64,000 nucleotides of DNA from Pseudomonas sp. S04. GTDB lineage: Bacteria; Pseudomonadota; Gammaproteobacteria; Pseudomonadales; Pseudomonadaceae. Shown in pieces: positions 16,966 to 25,931 of the stretch. The stretch covers positions 4,222,001 through 4,286,000 of the forward strand of contig NZ_CP019427.1 in assembly GCF_009834545.1 (NCBI RefSeq), written 5' to 3'. The position numbers were made by a program, and so were the translations under genes. The stretch's first letter is position 1; every line of letters starts with the position of its first letter. Below the pieces are notes generated by a model. It was given only the letters and a program-made list of their open reading frames with translations. It ran no database searches and was not told where the DNA came from.

Positions 16966-18399
16966 TCAGTAGCGCCAGACAAAATCAACGAATGCGCGGT
17001 GCATACTCGAATCCGTGCCTTTGCCGAAGGCATCGCCCGGAAAGAACAGCCCGCCCCGGAAGCGGACCAGCGCGGAGGATGCCTTCAGCCACTCCATCCC
17101 GGCCGGTATCTGCCCGCGGTTCAGGTAGCGCGTCACCACCAGGTCGACTTCCTGCCCGATATCTTTCTCGCCAGGCACCAACTGGGCCTTCAGTCCGCTG
17201 CTGCTGTCGGCCTGGTCATCCACCCGCCAGAAGCGGTGGTAAACCAGGCTGGCGTCGTAGTCCTCGGCCAACTGCCAGCCACTGAACACGCTGGCCGCCT
17301 GCAGGTTGTTCATCTCACCGCGATAGGCTTCGCCGAAGCGGTTGATGGCACTGCCGGTGCCGGTGAATTTGGAGCGGTTGCTCTCCAGCCCGGTCTGTTG
17401 GAACTGCTCGGAGTCGTCGCCGTCGGAGCCGCCGCTGGCACGCATGTAGGTGGTACCGACGCGCCAGTTCTGGTCGATATTCCAGCGCAGGCCAAGGTCG
17501 ACCGCCCAGGCATCGACATCCTGGCTGACCTGGTCGTTGGCCTGGCGCCGGCCGTTGACGGTGTTGGTGCGCAAGGTGTCGACATTACCGGTCAGCCACG
17601 TGGCGGCTACCCAGTAATTGAGCGGCAGGTTGCTGCGCTCGTTGTAGAAATCGCCATTGAGTTCAGCCCCCAACCAGGTGAGGTCGCCGGTCGTGGTCTT
17701 GCTCATCTGGTCCACCGACTCACCCACCCCCGGCAGGTTGCCGCCATCATCGCTGTGATGGAGCTTCACTCCGGCCCAGTGACCCGGCTGCCACTGCCAG
17801 GACAGGTCGGCGAGCAGGTGCAGGCGATCCTCGTCCTCGGGCGCCAGTTCATCCAGGTCCGTGCGGTAGTCACTGAAACGTTCGGCAATGCCGACGTGGG
17901 CACTGAGCAGGGTTGTCTCGAAATTCCAGCGCAAGGCTTCGATATTGCTGTCCCACCACAGGCCGTCGGCACTGCGGATCTTCTGCCGACCGAGTCGCAA
18001 GGACTCTCCCGGATAAGCGCTCAGACCGCCATAGTCGACCCAGAACTCGTGCATGGCGAGGAACTGGTCCTCTCGCTCGCGGGCGTCGTTGGGGTCGAAG
18101 GTGTCGGATTCGCTGGTGTCCGACTCGATGGTGTCGGTGGCGAGGAACGCCTCGCCGAGCGCGAAGGCGCTCCAGTCGCCCTGACGGTTGTAGACCCAGG
18201 GCCGCACGCTGAGACCGACGCCATTGAAGTCGCCACCGTCGCGGGTACCCAGATCGAGGTCATCGATCGACTGCGCGGTGAGTTTGAGATTGGCGCCATA
18301 AGACAAGCCGGGTTGCGGCTGCGCCCCAAGGACGACGGAGCTGGCCAGCAATCCGGCCATGCAGGCCAGCGTGGTGACTGGACGGTATTTCGAAGTCAT
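16966..18399 (-). CDS. algE: Alginate outer-membrane export channel AlgE
   Basis: A 477-residue outer-membrane beta-barrel that exports alginate. A signal peptide ends at LASSVVLGAQ near residue 26, and the rest alternates amphipathic strands and acidic loops. The chain ends in an aromatic residue (FVDFVWRY), as expected for a BAM-dependent barrel. Long charged loops such as the one around EEDRLHLL correspond to pore-constricting regions of the family. The start overlaps the algK stop by four bases. Confidence 0.95.
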   Translation of the reverse strand: MTSKYRPVTTLACMAGLLASSVVLGAQPQPGLSYGANLKLTAQSIDDLDLGTRDGGDFNGVGLSVRPWVYNRQGDWSAFALGEAFLATDTIESDTSESDTFDPNDAREREDQFLAMHEFWVDYGGLSAYPGESLRLGRQKIRSADGLWWDSNIEALRWNFETTLLSAHVGIAERFSDYRTDLDELAPEDEDRLHLLADLSWQWQPGHWAGVKLHHSDDGGNLPGVGESVDQMSKTTTGDLTWLGAELNGDFYNERSNLPLNYWVAATWLTGNVDTLRTNTVNGRRQANDQVSQDVDAWAVDLGLRWNIDQNWRVGTTYMRASGGSDGDDSEQFQQTGLESNRSKFTGTGSAINRFGEAYRGEMNNLQAASVFSGWQLAEDYDASLVYHRFWRVDDQADSSSGLKAQLVPGEKDIGQEVDLVVTRYLNRGQIPAGMEWLKASSALVRFRGGLFFPGDAFGKGTDSSMHRAFVDFVWRY

Positions 18400-19781
18400 A
18401 GCACTTCCTGCGCTTGATCAGCTTGATTCCTGGCGGTGACCTGTTGGCCACCGCGAGCCTCGATTTCACGGGCCAGCAGGCTCTCCACCTGCTGGTAGTC
18501 CTGCGCTTGCAGCCTCGGCGCCAGGCGCTCCATCAGGACCTGCCCCTGGGCCACGCCCTGACGCGACGCGAGCGTGGCGAAGGTGTAGCTGTAGACGGCG
18601 TTGATCCGCACGCCCTTGCCCTCGCCAAACAGCTGGGCCAGCGCGATGTTGGCGCTCGGGTCGCCCGCACGGGCGGCAATCAGCAGATGCTCCAGCGCCT
18701 TTTCCGGCTCGATGTCGCCCAGCGCGCCATCCCGGTACAACCGGCCCAGCAGCAGGTGCGCTTTGAGGTGGCCGGGCGCGGCCTGTAGCAGGTACTGCTC
18801 CGCCGCCCGCGGATCGGCCGGTACGACTTGGCCCTTGAGGTACAGCTGCCCGAGCATCAGTGCCGCGCGGCTGGAACCCGCCTCGATACCCTTGTTCAGG
18901 TATCCGGTGAGTACGGCCCCATCCCCCAGGTCGGGGAAGCGCAGGACCAGTTCGGCCAAACCGCACCAGGCATCCGGGTAGGCCGGCGCAATACGCGTGT
19001 AGAGCACCTGGGCAGCCTTTGGATCAGCTTCGCCCAGGCTGCTGTCGGCCAGGACCTTGGCAACGCTCATCACACGTTCAGGCGACACCAGGCCGGCCTG
19101 GTAGGCCGAGTCCAGCCGCGCCAGCAACTGCTGCTGGCGGTCTTTGTAACCACGCCGCTGGAAGATCTCGGCAAGTTCGACATAGCATTCACTGGCCTGG
19201 TCCAACCAGCCCTCACAGATGGCTTCGATCTCGTCCAGCTTCTGCTCGTAGTTGCCGCGCACACGGTACAGGAGCACCTTGCCGAGCCGGGCTTCGCTGA
19301 TGCCTTGCGCCTGCCATTGCTCCAGCTCGCGTTCCAGCTCGCCGCTGGCAAGCTTTTGCGGATCCTGCAGTTGCAGCTGCACCAGTGGCAGCAATGCGCT
19401 GTTGTCGCCGGCCGCCAGGCTCTGGCGCAACAGCTGCTCGGCCTCCCGGCGCTCGGCAGGACTCGCCTGCGGCTTGCTCGCCAGCCATTTACCCAGCCGC
19501 GCTGGCGCCGCCGGAGAGCGATCGAGGGCCTGGCGGTACAGCGTCTCGCCCTGCATCCGCTGCTCGATCAAAGGACTGCGTATCAGCAGGTCGGCGAGAC
19601 CGATCTGGGCCTCGACGTAACCTTCGCTGGCGAGGACGCGGTAATTCTGTTCCGCGGTCGCGAGGTCACCACTGCCCTTGGCCGTCTTGGCCAACTGCAG
19701 GTCGGGCAACGCCACGCAACCGGCCAGCAGACCGAGGCTGAGCGAGCTCAGCAGCCCGCATGCTAGTCCGGTGCTCTTCAT
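18396..19781 (-). CDS. algK: Alginate export lipoprotein AlgK (Sel1/TPR repeats)
   Basis: A 461-residue outer-membrane lipoprotein that helps place AlgE and links the periplasmic alginate complex. The lipobox LLAGC puts the lipidated cysteine at residue 22. Helical Sel1-like repeats follow, for example ALMLGQLYLKGQVVPADPRAAEQYLLQAA and LLLGRLYRDGALG-type units from about residue 290 on. It overlaps alg44 upstream and algE downstream by four bases each. Confidence 0.95.
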   Translation of the reverse strand: MKSTGLACGLLSSLSLGLLAGCVALPDLQLAKTAKGSGDLATAEQNYRVLASEGYVEAQIGLADLLIRSPLIEQRMQGETLYRQALDRSPAAPARLGKWLASKPQASPAERREAEQLLRQSLAAGDNSALLPLVQLQLQDPQKLASGELERELEQWQAQGISEARLGKVLLYRVRGNYEQKLDEIEAICEGWLDQASECYVELAEIFQRRGYKDRQQQLLARLDSAYQAGLVSPERVMSVAKVLADSSLGEADPKAAQVLYTRIAPAYPDAWCGLAELVLRFPDLGDGAVLTGYLNKGIEAGSSRAALMLGQLYLKGQVVPADPRAAEQYLLQAAPGHLKAHLLLGRLYRDGALGDIEPEKALEHLLIAARAGDPSANIALAQLFGEGKGVRINAVYSYTFATLASRQGVAQGQVLMERLAPRLQAQDYQQVESLLAREIEARGGQQVTARNQADQAQEVL

Positions 19782-20953
19782 TTTTCGAACACCAGGCTGT
19801 TCAGGCCGTTATTGGCGAAGAAGCCGTTCAACGGGCGAATGCGCACGTCCACCGGACGCTTGGCCAGATCGCTGGCAAGCGGCTCGTCTGGCTGGATGTG
19901 TACGCGGATGTCCGAAGCCAGGCCGCCGTCCTGCAGGGCGATGCTGGTGATCCGGCCGCTGCGTTCAGTGGTTTCGCCACCCACCAGGAAGGTCAGTGGG
20001 GTGCCTGGTTGCAGCTTGTTGAAAGCGCGGTACGGGAAGCGTGCTTCGACGGTGGCGACGCTGTCCACCGGCGCCAGCATGAACACCGGAGTGCCCTTGG
20101 CTGCCACCTGGCCATCACCCACCAGTTGGCTGACCACTTTGCAGTCACAAGGGCTGGTCAGGGTGCCCTGGAAGCGTTTGTTGAACAGGCGCTCCAGGTT
20201 GTCCGGGGTCATCTCCGATTCCGGCAGGGCGCCCTTCAGGGCATCCAGCATGTTCGCCGTGAAGGTGGCCACCGGTGCACCCTTGCTGACCGTGCTACCA
20301 ACGGTGACCAGGCTTTGCACAGTGCCTTCGCGCGGCATCGCGACCTGCGTGCCGGGCACGCTGACCTGGGCCGAGTCAGCGTGAGTGACGAAGTAGATGT
20401 CGTAGAACTGGTACAGCACATAGGCGAAGGCGCCCAGGCCAACGAGCAGCATCACCAGGGTTAAACCCATGGCGCGCAGGCGGCCGAGCAGGCTGAGCCT
20501 TTCATTCCCCTTGCCGCCACGGGCCTTGGTGAAGTTCTCGCGCTGGAGAATGCTGATCAGGCCACCGACATTCACCAGCTCGCCGCCGATGAAGGAGCTG
20601 ATGATGTAGCGCAGCGCCGACATCTCGCGCGGACGCAGGTTGTGAAACTCACAGCCAACGCGCTTGCCGCCAATGATGGAGCGCACCTGGAATTCGACAT
20701 CCATGGCGAAGCCGATGCCCTCTACTTTGAACATCAGCTTGCCGCGATAGAGTTTGCCCTCGACCACCGACTGGCTGCCCTGCTCGAAGCTGAAACCGCC
20801 AGCGGACAGGTCTATCAGTTCGACTTCCTGGACGCCCCCCTGCTGGCCTTGGAACCGGATCTTCGCCGGCAGCTTCAGGCGCGCATGCTGACGCTGCGCC
20901 TCGGACTCATGCACCATATTGGCGTTGCCCACCGGGCTGATCACTGCACTCAT
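19778..20953 (-). CDS. alg44: Alginate polymerase co-factor Alg44 with PilZ domain
   Basis: An inner-membrane protein that senses c-di-GMP and is needed for polymerisation by Alg8. The N-terminal PilZ domain has R21-QHA-R25 followed by D48-LSAGG, the two motifs that bind c-di-GMP. One membrane segment lies at about residues 160-185 (LTLVMLLVGLGAFAYVLYQFY), and the periplasmic C-terminal half resembles membrane-fusion proteins. The 391-residue length is normal. AAGGA precedes the ATG by eight bases. It overlaps algK by four bases. Confidence 0.96.
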   Translation of the reverse strand: MSAVISPVGNANMVHESEAQRQHARLKLPAKIRFQGQQGGVQEVELIDLSAGGFSFEQGSQSVVEGKLYRGKLMFKVEGIGFAMDVEFQVRSIIGGKRVGCEFHNLRPREMSALRYIISSFIGGELVNVGGLISILQRENFTKARGGKGNERLSLLGRLRAMGLTLVMLLVGLGAFAYVLYQFYDIYFVTHADSAQVSVPGTQVAMPREGTVQSLVTVGSTVSKGAPVATFTANMLDALKGALPESEMTPDNLERLFNKRFQGTLTSPCDCKVVSQLVGDGQVAAKGTPVFMLAPVDSVATVEARFPYRAFNKLQPGTPLTFLVGGETTERSGRITSIALQDGGLASDIRVHIQPDEPLASDLAKRPVDVRIRPLNGFFANNGLNSLVFEK

Positions 20954-21017
20954 AATTTTTTCCTTTCAAATTAGTAAGTTGAACCTGGCTTCAAGGTATT
21001 TGGGTCCTTTTCGCCGA

Positions 21018-22499
21018 TCACACCACGAACATCAGCAGGGCAAGAAAGACGCTGCCCGCGGAGAAGGTCATAGCGCGCGAAGACCAGGTGTTGAACCAGC
21101 GCGAAAAGCTCGCCAGGTCGCGATTAAGCTTGGTGTCCTGGCGGGTCCAGGACTGCCGGTCGAGGCGGAAGAAGACGTACACCTTCACCAGCGCGCCCAT
21201 GATCTGGTTGTAATAGAGGATCAGCGGATAAGCCGGCCCCACCTTGTGCCCGGAGGCCAGCAGCAGCAAAGTCAGCGCCAGGCGAGTGAGGCCGATCCAC
21301 AGCAGGTACACCATCAGGAAGGCGAAGCCGTACTTGAGGCTGGCGATGATCGCCACGGTGGGCCCCAGCAGGCTGGTCCACATGGATACGCGCTGGTCGG
21401 CCAGCACCAGGCAGGTGAACCAGCCCAAACGATTCGGGCCAAGGCCCAGGGCGCGGGAGTTCTGCCGCAGGTTGTTGCCGTACCAGCGGAACATCAGCTT
21501 GCGACTGGCCTTGATGAAGCTTTTTTCCGGCGGGTGCTCAACGGTGTTGATGGACGCGTCCGGCACATAGAAAGTGTCGTAGCCCAGGCGCATCAGGCTG
21601 TACCAACTGGACTTGTCGTCGCCAGTGAGGAAGCGGAAGCGTCCGAGGCGCCAGTGTTCCAGGTGGTCGGTCTCGACGTCAGCGATGAAGCCGGGATTGG
21701 TCACCACGCTGGTGCGGAATACCGACATGCGCCCGGTCATGGTCAACACACGCTTGGAGAGCGCCATGGAGCACATGTTGAGGTGGCGCTGGGCGAAGCG
21801 CAGCTTATGCCACTCGCTCATGATGTAGCTGCCGCGCACTTCGCAGAACTCGTTGGTGGTCAGGCCACCGACATTGGGGAAAAGCTTGAACCAGGGCACG
21901 GTTTTCTTCACTACGCCCTGCTCCAGTACGGTATCGCCATCGATCACCGCCACCACCGAATCGTCGTCGGGCAGGTGCCGGGAAATGGCGCGGAAACCGT
22001 GGGCCAGGCCATCGCGCTTGCCGGTTCCGGCGATGCGCACGAAGTCCAGACTGACCCGCTGCGGTGGGTTCATCTGCCGCCACAGGCTCTCGATCAACAG
22101 CTCGTCCGAACGCTCGACGATGGAACACACCACGGTGGTCGGGTAGCCGCAGTCGATGGCCTCGCGGATCACCGATTGGTAGACCTGAGCGGTGGTGAGC
22201 GCCTCGATGCGAAAGCTGGTGACCAGCAGGAACACGTGGGACGGGGCCGCTTGCTCACCCAGCTGTCGCATTTTGCGCCGATACCAGGGGAACACCAGAT
22301 AGAGGAAGATCATCCCCCGCACGAAATGCACGGCGCCCATGGAATAACGCCAGATGCCAATAACACCCAGCAGAAGAATGAAATCGACGGACTCCGGGTC
22401 GAATGTGCTGCGCGGCAGCAGCATTGCCATCCCCATGAGCGTGATTACCAGCAGTAACCACCCTGCGGCGGTGCGCAGGCGACTCTGAAAAACATCCAT
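21018..22499 (-). CDS. alg8: Alginate polymerase glycosyltransferase Alg8
   Basis: The catalytic family 2 glycosyltransferase that makes polymannuronate from GDP-mannuronic acid in the inner membrane. Of 493 residues, hydrophobic segments lie at about 12-28, 38-70 and in four or more helices after residue 380. The cytoplasmic domain shows D187-G-D189 in [11 protein letters not shown] and a GDD at 293-295 ([11 protein letters not shown]), the expected metal and base motifs. It lies between algD (89-base gap) and alg44 (64-base gap). Confidence 0.96.
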   Translation of the reverse strand: MDVFQSRLRTAAGWLLLVITLMGMAMLLPRSTFDPESVDFILLLGVIGIWRYSMGAVHFVRGMIFLYLVFPWYRRKMRQLGEQAAPSHVFLLVTSFRIEALTTAQVYQSVIREAIDCGYPTTVVCSIVERSDELLIESLWRQMNPPQRVSLDFVRIAGTGKRDGLAHGFRAISRHLPDDDSVVAVIDGDTVLEQGVVKKTVPWFKLFPNVGGLTTNEFCEVRGSYIMSEWHKLRFAQRHLNMCSMALSKRVLTMTGRMSVFRTSVVTNPGFIADVETDHLEHWRLGRFRFLTGDDKSSWYSLMRLGYDTFYVPDASINTVEHPPEKSFIKASRKLMFRWYGNNLRQNSRALGLGPNRLGWFTCLVLADQRVSMWTSLLGPTVAIIASLKYGFAFLMVYLLWIGLTRLALTLLLLASGHKVGPAYPLILYYNQIMGALVKVYVFFRLDRQSWTRQDTKLNRDLASFSRWFNTWSSRAMTFSAGSVFLALLMFVV

Positions 22500-22588
22500 G
22501 TCTCGGACCTGTATGACTTATCAACAATATGGCAACAGGAGCGCCGTGCCTGTTGTCAGGGCGCCCCACGAGCATCACTGCAATGGCT

Positions 22589-23899
22589 CTACCAGCAGAT
22601 ACCCTCTAACCCGCCACCGCTGGACTGGCGCATAAACCCCACCAGGTCGAAGACCTTCTTGTCGGCGAAAGCCCGTTCTACCAGGGGCGCGAAGGCTTCA
22701 TCGCCGTTGCCCAGGACGATCACGTCGGCATTGGCGACCACTTCGTCGAAATTGGATCGCAGCAACGACGAAACATGGGGAATCTTCGACTCGATGTAGT
22801 CGCGGTTGGCGCCGTGAACACGGGCATACTCGACGTTGCTGTCGTAGATGCTGAGGTCGAAGCCCTTGCCGATGAGCATCTCGGCCAGCTCCACCAGCGG
22901 GCTTTCACGCAGGTCGTCGGTACCGGCCTTGAAGGACAGCCCCAGCAGCGCGACCTTGCGCTTGTCGTAACTGGCGATGATGTCGAAAGCTTTGCGCACC
23001 TGCGCGGAGTTGCTGCGCATCAGCGACTCGATCAGCGGCGACTCGACGTCCAACTGACCGGCGCGGTAGCTCAGCGCGCGCACATCCTTGGGCAGGCACG
23101 AGCCGCCGAAGGCGAAGCCCGGGCGCATGTAGTAACTGGACAGGTTGAGCTTGCGATCCTGGCAGATCACCTCCATCACCTCGCGGCCGTCGACGCCGAC
23201 CGCCTTGGCGATGTTGCCGATCTCGTTGGCGAAGGTGACCTTGGCCGCGTGCCAGACGTTGCAGGTGTACTTGATCATCTCCGCGACTTCGATGGTCTTG
23301 CGGATGACCGGCGCATCCAGCTCGCGGTAGATCTCTTCCAGCAGGTCGCCAGAGGTGCTGTCCAGCTCGCCGATCACCGTCATCGCCGGAAAGTCGTAGT
23401 CCTTGATCGCGGTGCTCTCGCGCAGGAACTCGGGGTTCACCGCCACGCCGAAGTCGACGCCGGCCTTGAGCCCGGAATACTGTTCCAGGGTCGGAATCAC
23501 CACATTGCGCAGAGTGCCCGGTAGCACCGTGCTGCGTACCACTACCGTGTGACGGGTGGTCTTGAGCGGTAGAACCTGGCCGATCTGTCGGCACACCTCT
23601 TCGATGTAGGACACATCGAGGTCGCCGTTGCGCTTGCTCGGCGTCGGCGGTGCGAGGAAGGAAATATCGGTTTCGAGGACGGCCTCGCGAACATCCAGGG
23701 TGCCACGCAGCATGCCGCTGGCGACCCCTTGCTGCAGCAACTCGCCCAGACCCGGCTCGACAATGGGCGATTTGCCACTATTAATCATATCGATCTTGAG
23801 AGCCTGAACATCGACCCCGATGATCTGATGCCCTCTTGCCGACAAGCATCCGGCACATACCGCGCCGACGTAACCCAGACCAAATATGCTGATTCGCAT
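22589..23899 (-). CDS. algD: GDP-mannose 6-dehydrogenase
   Basis: The committed step of alginate synthesis: oxidation of GDP-mannose to GDP-mannuronic acid with two NAD+. The 436-residue protein starts MRISIFGLGYVGAVCAG, a Rossmann NAD site. It has the catalytic cysteine C268 in FGGSCLPKD and the C-terminal UDP/GDP-binding domain (LGLSFKAGTDDLRESP). AAGGAG lies ten bases before the ATG. It is the first gene of the operon, and the AT-rich DNA to its right should hold the promoter. Confidence 0.97.
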   Translation of the reverse strand: MRISIFGLGYVGAVCAGCLSARGHQIIGVDVQALKIDMINSGKSPIVEPGLGELLQQGVASGMLRGTLDVREAVLETDISFLAPPTPSKRNGDLDVSYIEEVCRQIGQVLPLKTTRHTVVVRSTVLPGTLRNVVIPTLEQYSGLKAGVDFGVAVNPEFLRESTAIKDYDFPAMTVIGELDSTSGDLLEEIYRELDAPVIRKTIEVAEMIKYTCNVWHAAKVTFANEIGNIAKAVGVDGREVMEVICQDRKLNLSSYYMRPGFAFGGSCLPKDVRALSYRAGQLDVESPLIESLMRSNSAQVRKAFDIIASYDKRKVALLGLSFKAGTDDLRESPLVELAEMLIGKGFDLSIYDSNVEYARVHGANRDYIESKIPHVSSLLRSNFDEVVANADVIVLGNGDEAFAPLVERAFADKKVFDLVGFMRQSSGGGLEGICW

Positions 23900-24450
23900 G
23901 CTACGAACGCTCCTTGCAACTTAAGGTCATGGAATGTCCCTATAACATTCCCATATCCACTTACAGGCAACTTGAATCCACGACCTGTAACCAGTAGGGC
24001 GGCAGCTATTGGCAGCGCCCTATATAAATCAACTTTAGAAACTTCAATATCTCTTGCGAAAACCCACGCGAAAGCCACTTGCCGTCATAACAAACAACGG
24101 CACTAGCAAGCACAAGACAGACGATAGAACAGTGAGTACAGCATTCCCAAAGCTACGAAACCCTTGGTCCGTAGCTCCAAGCCGGACACATGGTGAGCAC
24201 TTGGACAACGCAAAGCAATAGTGCAATTAAAAATAAACCACAAATAATGATTTTGACTTAATGGCGCCAAAACAACGGCAGCAAGGGAATTGAATAATAA
24301 GACAAAGTTAGTTGTCAGCTTTATGACGACAATATATTTACGGCAGATAAACCGTTTAAGCGCTGCAAGTTTATCGCCATATTAATGACGACTAAAATAT
24401 GACGCACGATGCTATTTTTATGGCGCCGCCCTTTCGTCAACCCTTCAAGG
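23900..24450 (-). promoter_or_regulatory. Long AT-rich upstream region of algD with repeated motifs
   Basis: No gene was found in this stretch. It should hold the algD promoter and leader. TTATGACGAC at 24321-24330 recurs as TAATGACGAC at 24383-24392 and ATATGACGC at 24397-24405, with an inverted GCCGTCATAA at 24081-24090. CCTTTCGTC at 24430-24438 differs by one base from the AlgR box CCGTTCGTC and lies far upstream, as some AlgR sites of algD do. No good match to the AlgU promoter (GAACTT with TCTGA) was seen on the correct strand. Regulatory use of these motifs is inferred. Confidence 0.45.
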
Positions 24451-24679
24451 GCTCGCCTGCGACGTGAAATGCTCGGCTGTCGAGTTGATGCGCATCACTG
24501 AAGGGCTGAGACAAGCCGCCAACGAGGCTGAGGCTTACAGGCTGCTCATTGTCCGGGCACAGACTTCTGTATCGGTGCTGGAATGCTCTCGTGCTTGCGA
24601 CATACTAATCGGCAGCAACTTTTATACTTTCAGCCAATACCGGTAAATAGCTGTATCTGGTAATGCGGGGCGATTCAGG

Positions 24680-24985
24680 CAGGGCAATTAACGCCTTTCG
24701 ATGCATACCAGGATGCTGATTAAGCACTTTGTTAACAGATAGGTAAGTGCTGCAGCGATTGAAGGCTCGAGCACGCTACGAACCTCCGAGACAGATGTCA
24801 TTGTTCCCAAACGATTTTTATTATCTGCACTCATCTCTAAATCCCTTGGATCGTTTCCCGCCCAGACTCCAGACAGTTTTTCGCGGTACGTGGGAATGCC
24901 GCTATCGGCGCAGATACTTCGATCGACAACGTTGATAGGTGAGTCCGCGGACAGTACAAACCGCAGAATCGAGTATTCTCCCCCC
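24680..24985 (-). pseudogene. Decayed Sir2-type (NAD-dependent deacetylase) fragment
   Basis: Within a leftward frame (24688-25191) the stretch CADSGIPTYREKLSGVWAG (about 24863-24919) resembles the sirtuin N-terminal signature GAG(I/V)SA(E/D)SGIPT(F/Y)R...W, followed by NDPRDLE. The GAG of the NAD loop is replaced by DRS. The sequence then loses similarity, and in another frame NQHPGMHRKALIAL (about 24690-24735) resembles the following sirtuin block. The pattern suggests a broken, frame-shifted gene. No intact catalytic region is present. The similarity is judged by eye. Confidence 0.45.
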
Positions 24986-25257
24986 GGCATTCCTTGCGGG
25001 AGCCAAATCGAATGCACGCACAGAATCAGGACCGAATTGAGTTGCGCGCCATAACTCATCTCGAAAGCCCTCGCCAACGCGGTCTTGGTGCTGGTGACCA
25101 TGAACATCTGCGCCACCAGCAACCGGCCATCCTCGAAAATGGCGGAGCTAAAATGCGATGGAGCAACTGCTTCGCGTGGCCAGCGCCTCACTCAATCAGG
25201 CAGAGGTGCCGCGTAGCTGATAAGATGCGCGGCGTTATTACTCAAGAGGATTGTTTC

Positions 25258-25602
25258 ATGGCCACTAACCGCTCCCAGCGTCTGCGTAAAAAGCTCTGTG
25301 TAGACGAGTTCCAGGAATTGGGCTTCGAGCTGAACCTGGACTTCAAGGAAGATTTGGCTGACGAGGCAATCGATGCATTCCTCGACGCGTTTTTGAAAGA
25401 AGCGATGGAAGCCAACGGCCTGGGCTATGTTGGCGGCGACGACTACGGTCTGGTTTGCCTGCAGAAGCGTGGCTCGGTTTCCGAAGAGCAGCGTGCTGCT
25501 GTTGAAGCCTGGCTCAAAGGCCGCAGCGAACTGACTGAAGTCACCGTCAGCCCGTTGCTGGACGTCTGGTACCCGGAAAAGCCGATCAATCCGGTAGCTT
25601 GA
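25258..25602 (+). CDS. yggL: YggL family protein (50S ribosome-associated)
   Basis: A 114-residue DUF469/YggL protein. The basic N terminus NRSQRLRKKLCVDEFQELGFEL and the ending LLDVWYPEKP are typical of the family. E. coli YggL has been reported to bind the 50S subunit and act in ribosome assembly. AAGAGGA lies well spaced before the ATG at 25258; longer in-frame extensions run into the sirtuin remnant and were rejected. A strong terminator follows at once, so the gene is probably monocistronic. Confidence 0.93.
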   Translation: MATNRSQRLRKKLCVDEFQELGFELNLDFKEDLADEAIDAFLDAFLKEAMEANGLGYVGGDDYGLVCLQKRGSVSEEQRAAVEAWLKGRSELTEVTVSPLLDVWYPEKPINPVA

Positions 25603-25607
25603 TGTTC

Positions 25608-25637
25608 AAAGGGCCATCCATCGTGATGGCCCTTTTT
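25608..25637 (+). terminator. Intrinsic terminator after yggL
   Basis: AAAGGGCCATC and GATGGCCCTTTTT form a hairpin of ten or more pairs around a short loop, followed by T residues. It lies six bases after the yggL stop. Confidence 0.93.
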
Positions 25638-25681
25638 GATTCTGGTTCAAGAAAAGAACCCTTATCGTCGATTTGAGTCCT

Positions 25682-25693
25682 CCCCCCCCCCCC
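25682..25693 (+). repeat. Homopolymer of 12 cytosines between yggL and dacB
   Basis: Twelve C residues in a row occur in the 330-base gap between yggL and dacB, about 240 bases before the dacB ATG. The rest of the gap holds the yggL terminator and presumably the dacB promoter; no gene is seen. Such tracts are prone to slippage in replication and in sequencing. Confidence 0.9.
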
Positions 25694-25931
25694 GAAATCT
25701 CTCCCCTATTCAGCTCCCTCACTGTCCGTGATCAAGCACGGGGGACGATCCTCATAAGTAACTCTCTGGGCGCCCGCCTTGGTTCCGCTAAAAAAAATAG
25801 CCGATTAGCTCACCTGCTTGCGGCACAAAGCGCTATACCTTGGGCATAATGCCGACAATTTCGTGACCACTGAGGGAATTTATCTTCATGCCCTCATCTT
25901 TTTTCCCCTCGGCTGTAGGGTTTTATTTCAT

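Noticed and set aside
24044..24226. Leftward 60-codon frame with a hydrophobic stretch upstream of algD
   Set aside because: Lies in the expected algD leader, has no convincing start signal and no family resemblance.
24464..24646. Rightward 60-codon frame between algD and yggL
   Set aside because: No ribosome site and no recognisable similarity; it overlaps DNA that appears to be sirtuin decay and algD upstream region.
23900..24660. Search for an AlgU-type promoter of algD
   Set aside because: No GAACTT-N16/17-TCTGA-like pair was found on the correct strand; the nearest hexamer (AAACTT at about 24366) has no suitable -10, so no promoter is annotated.
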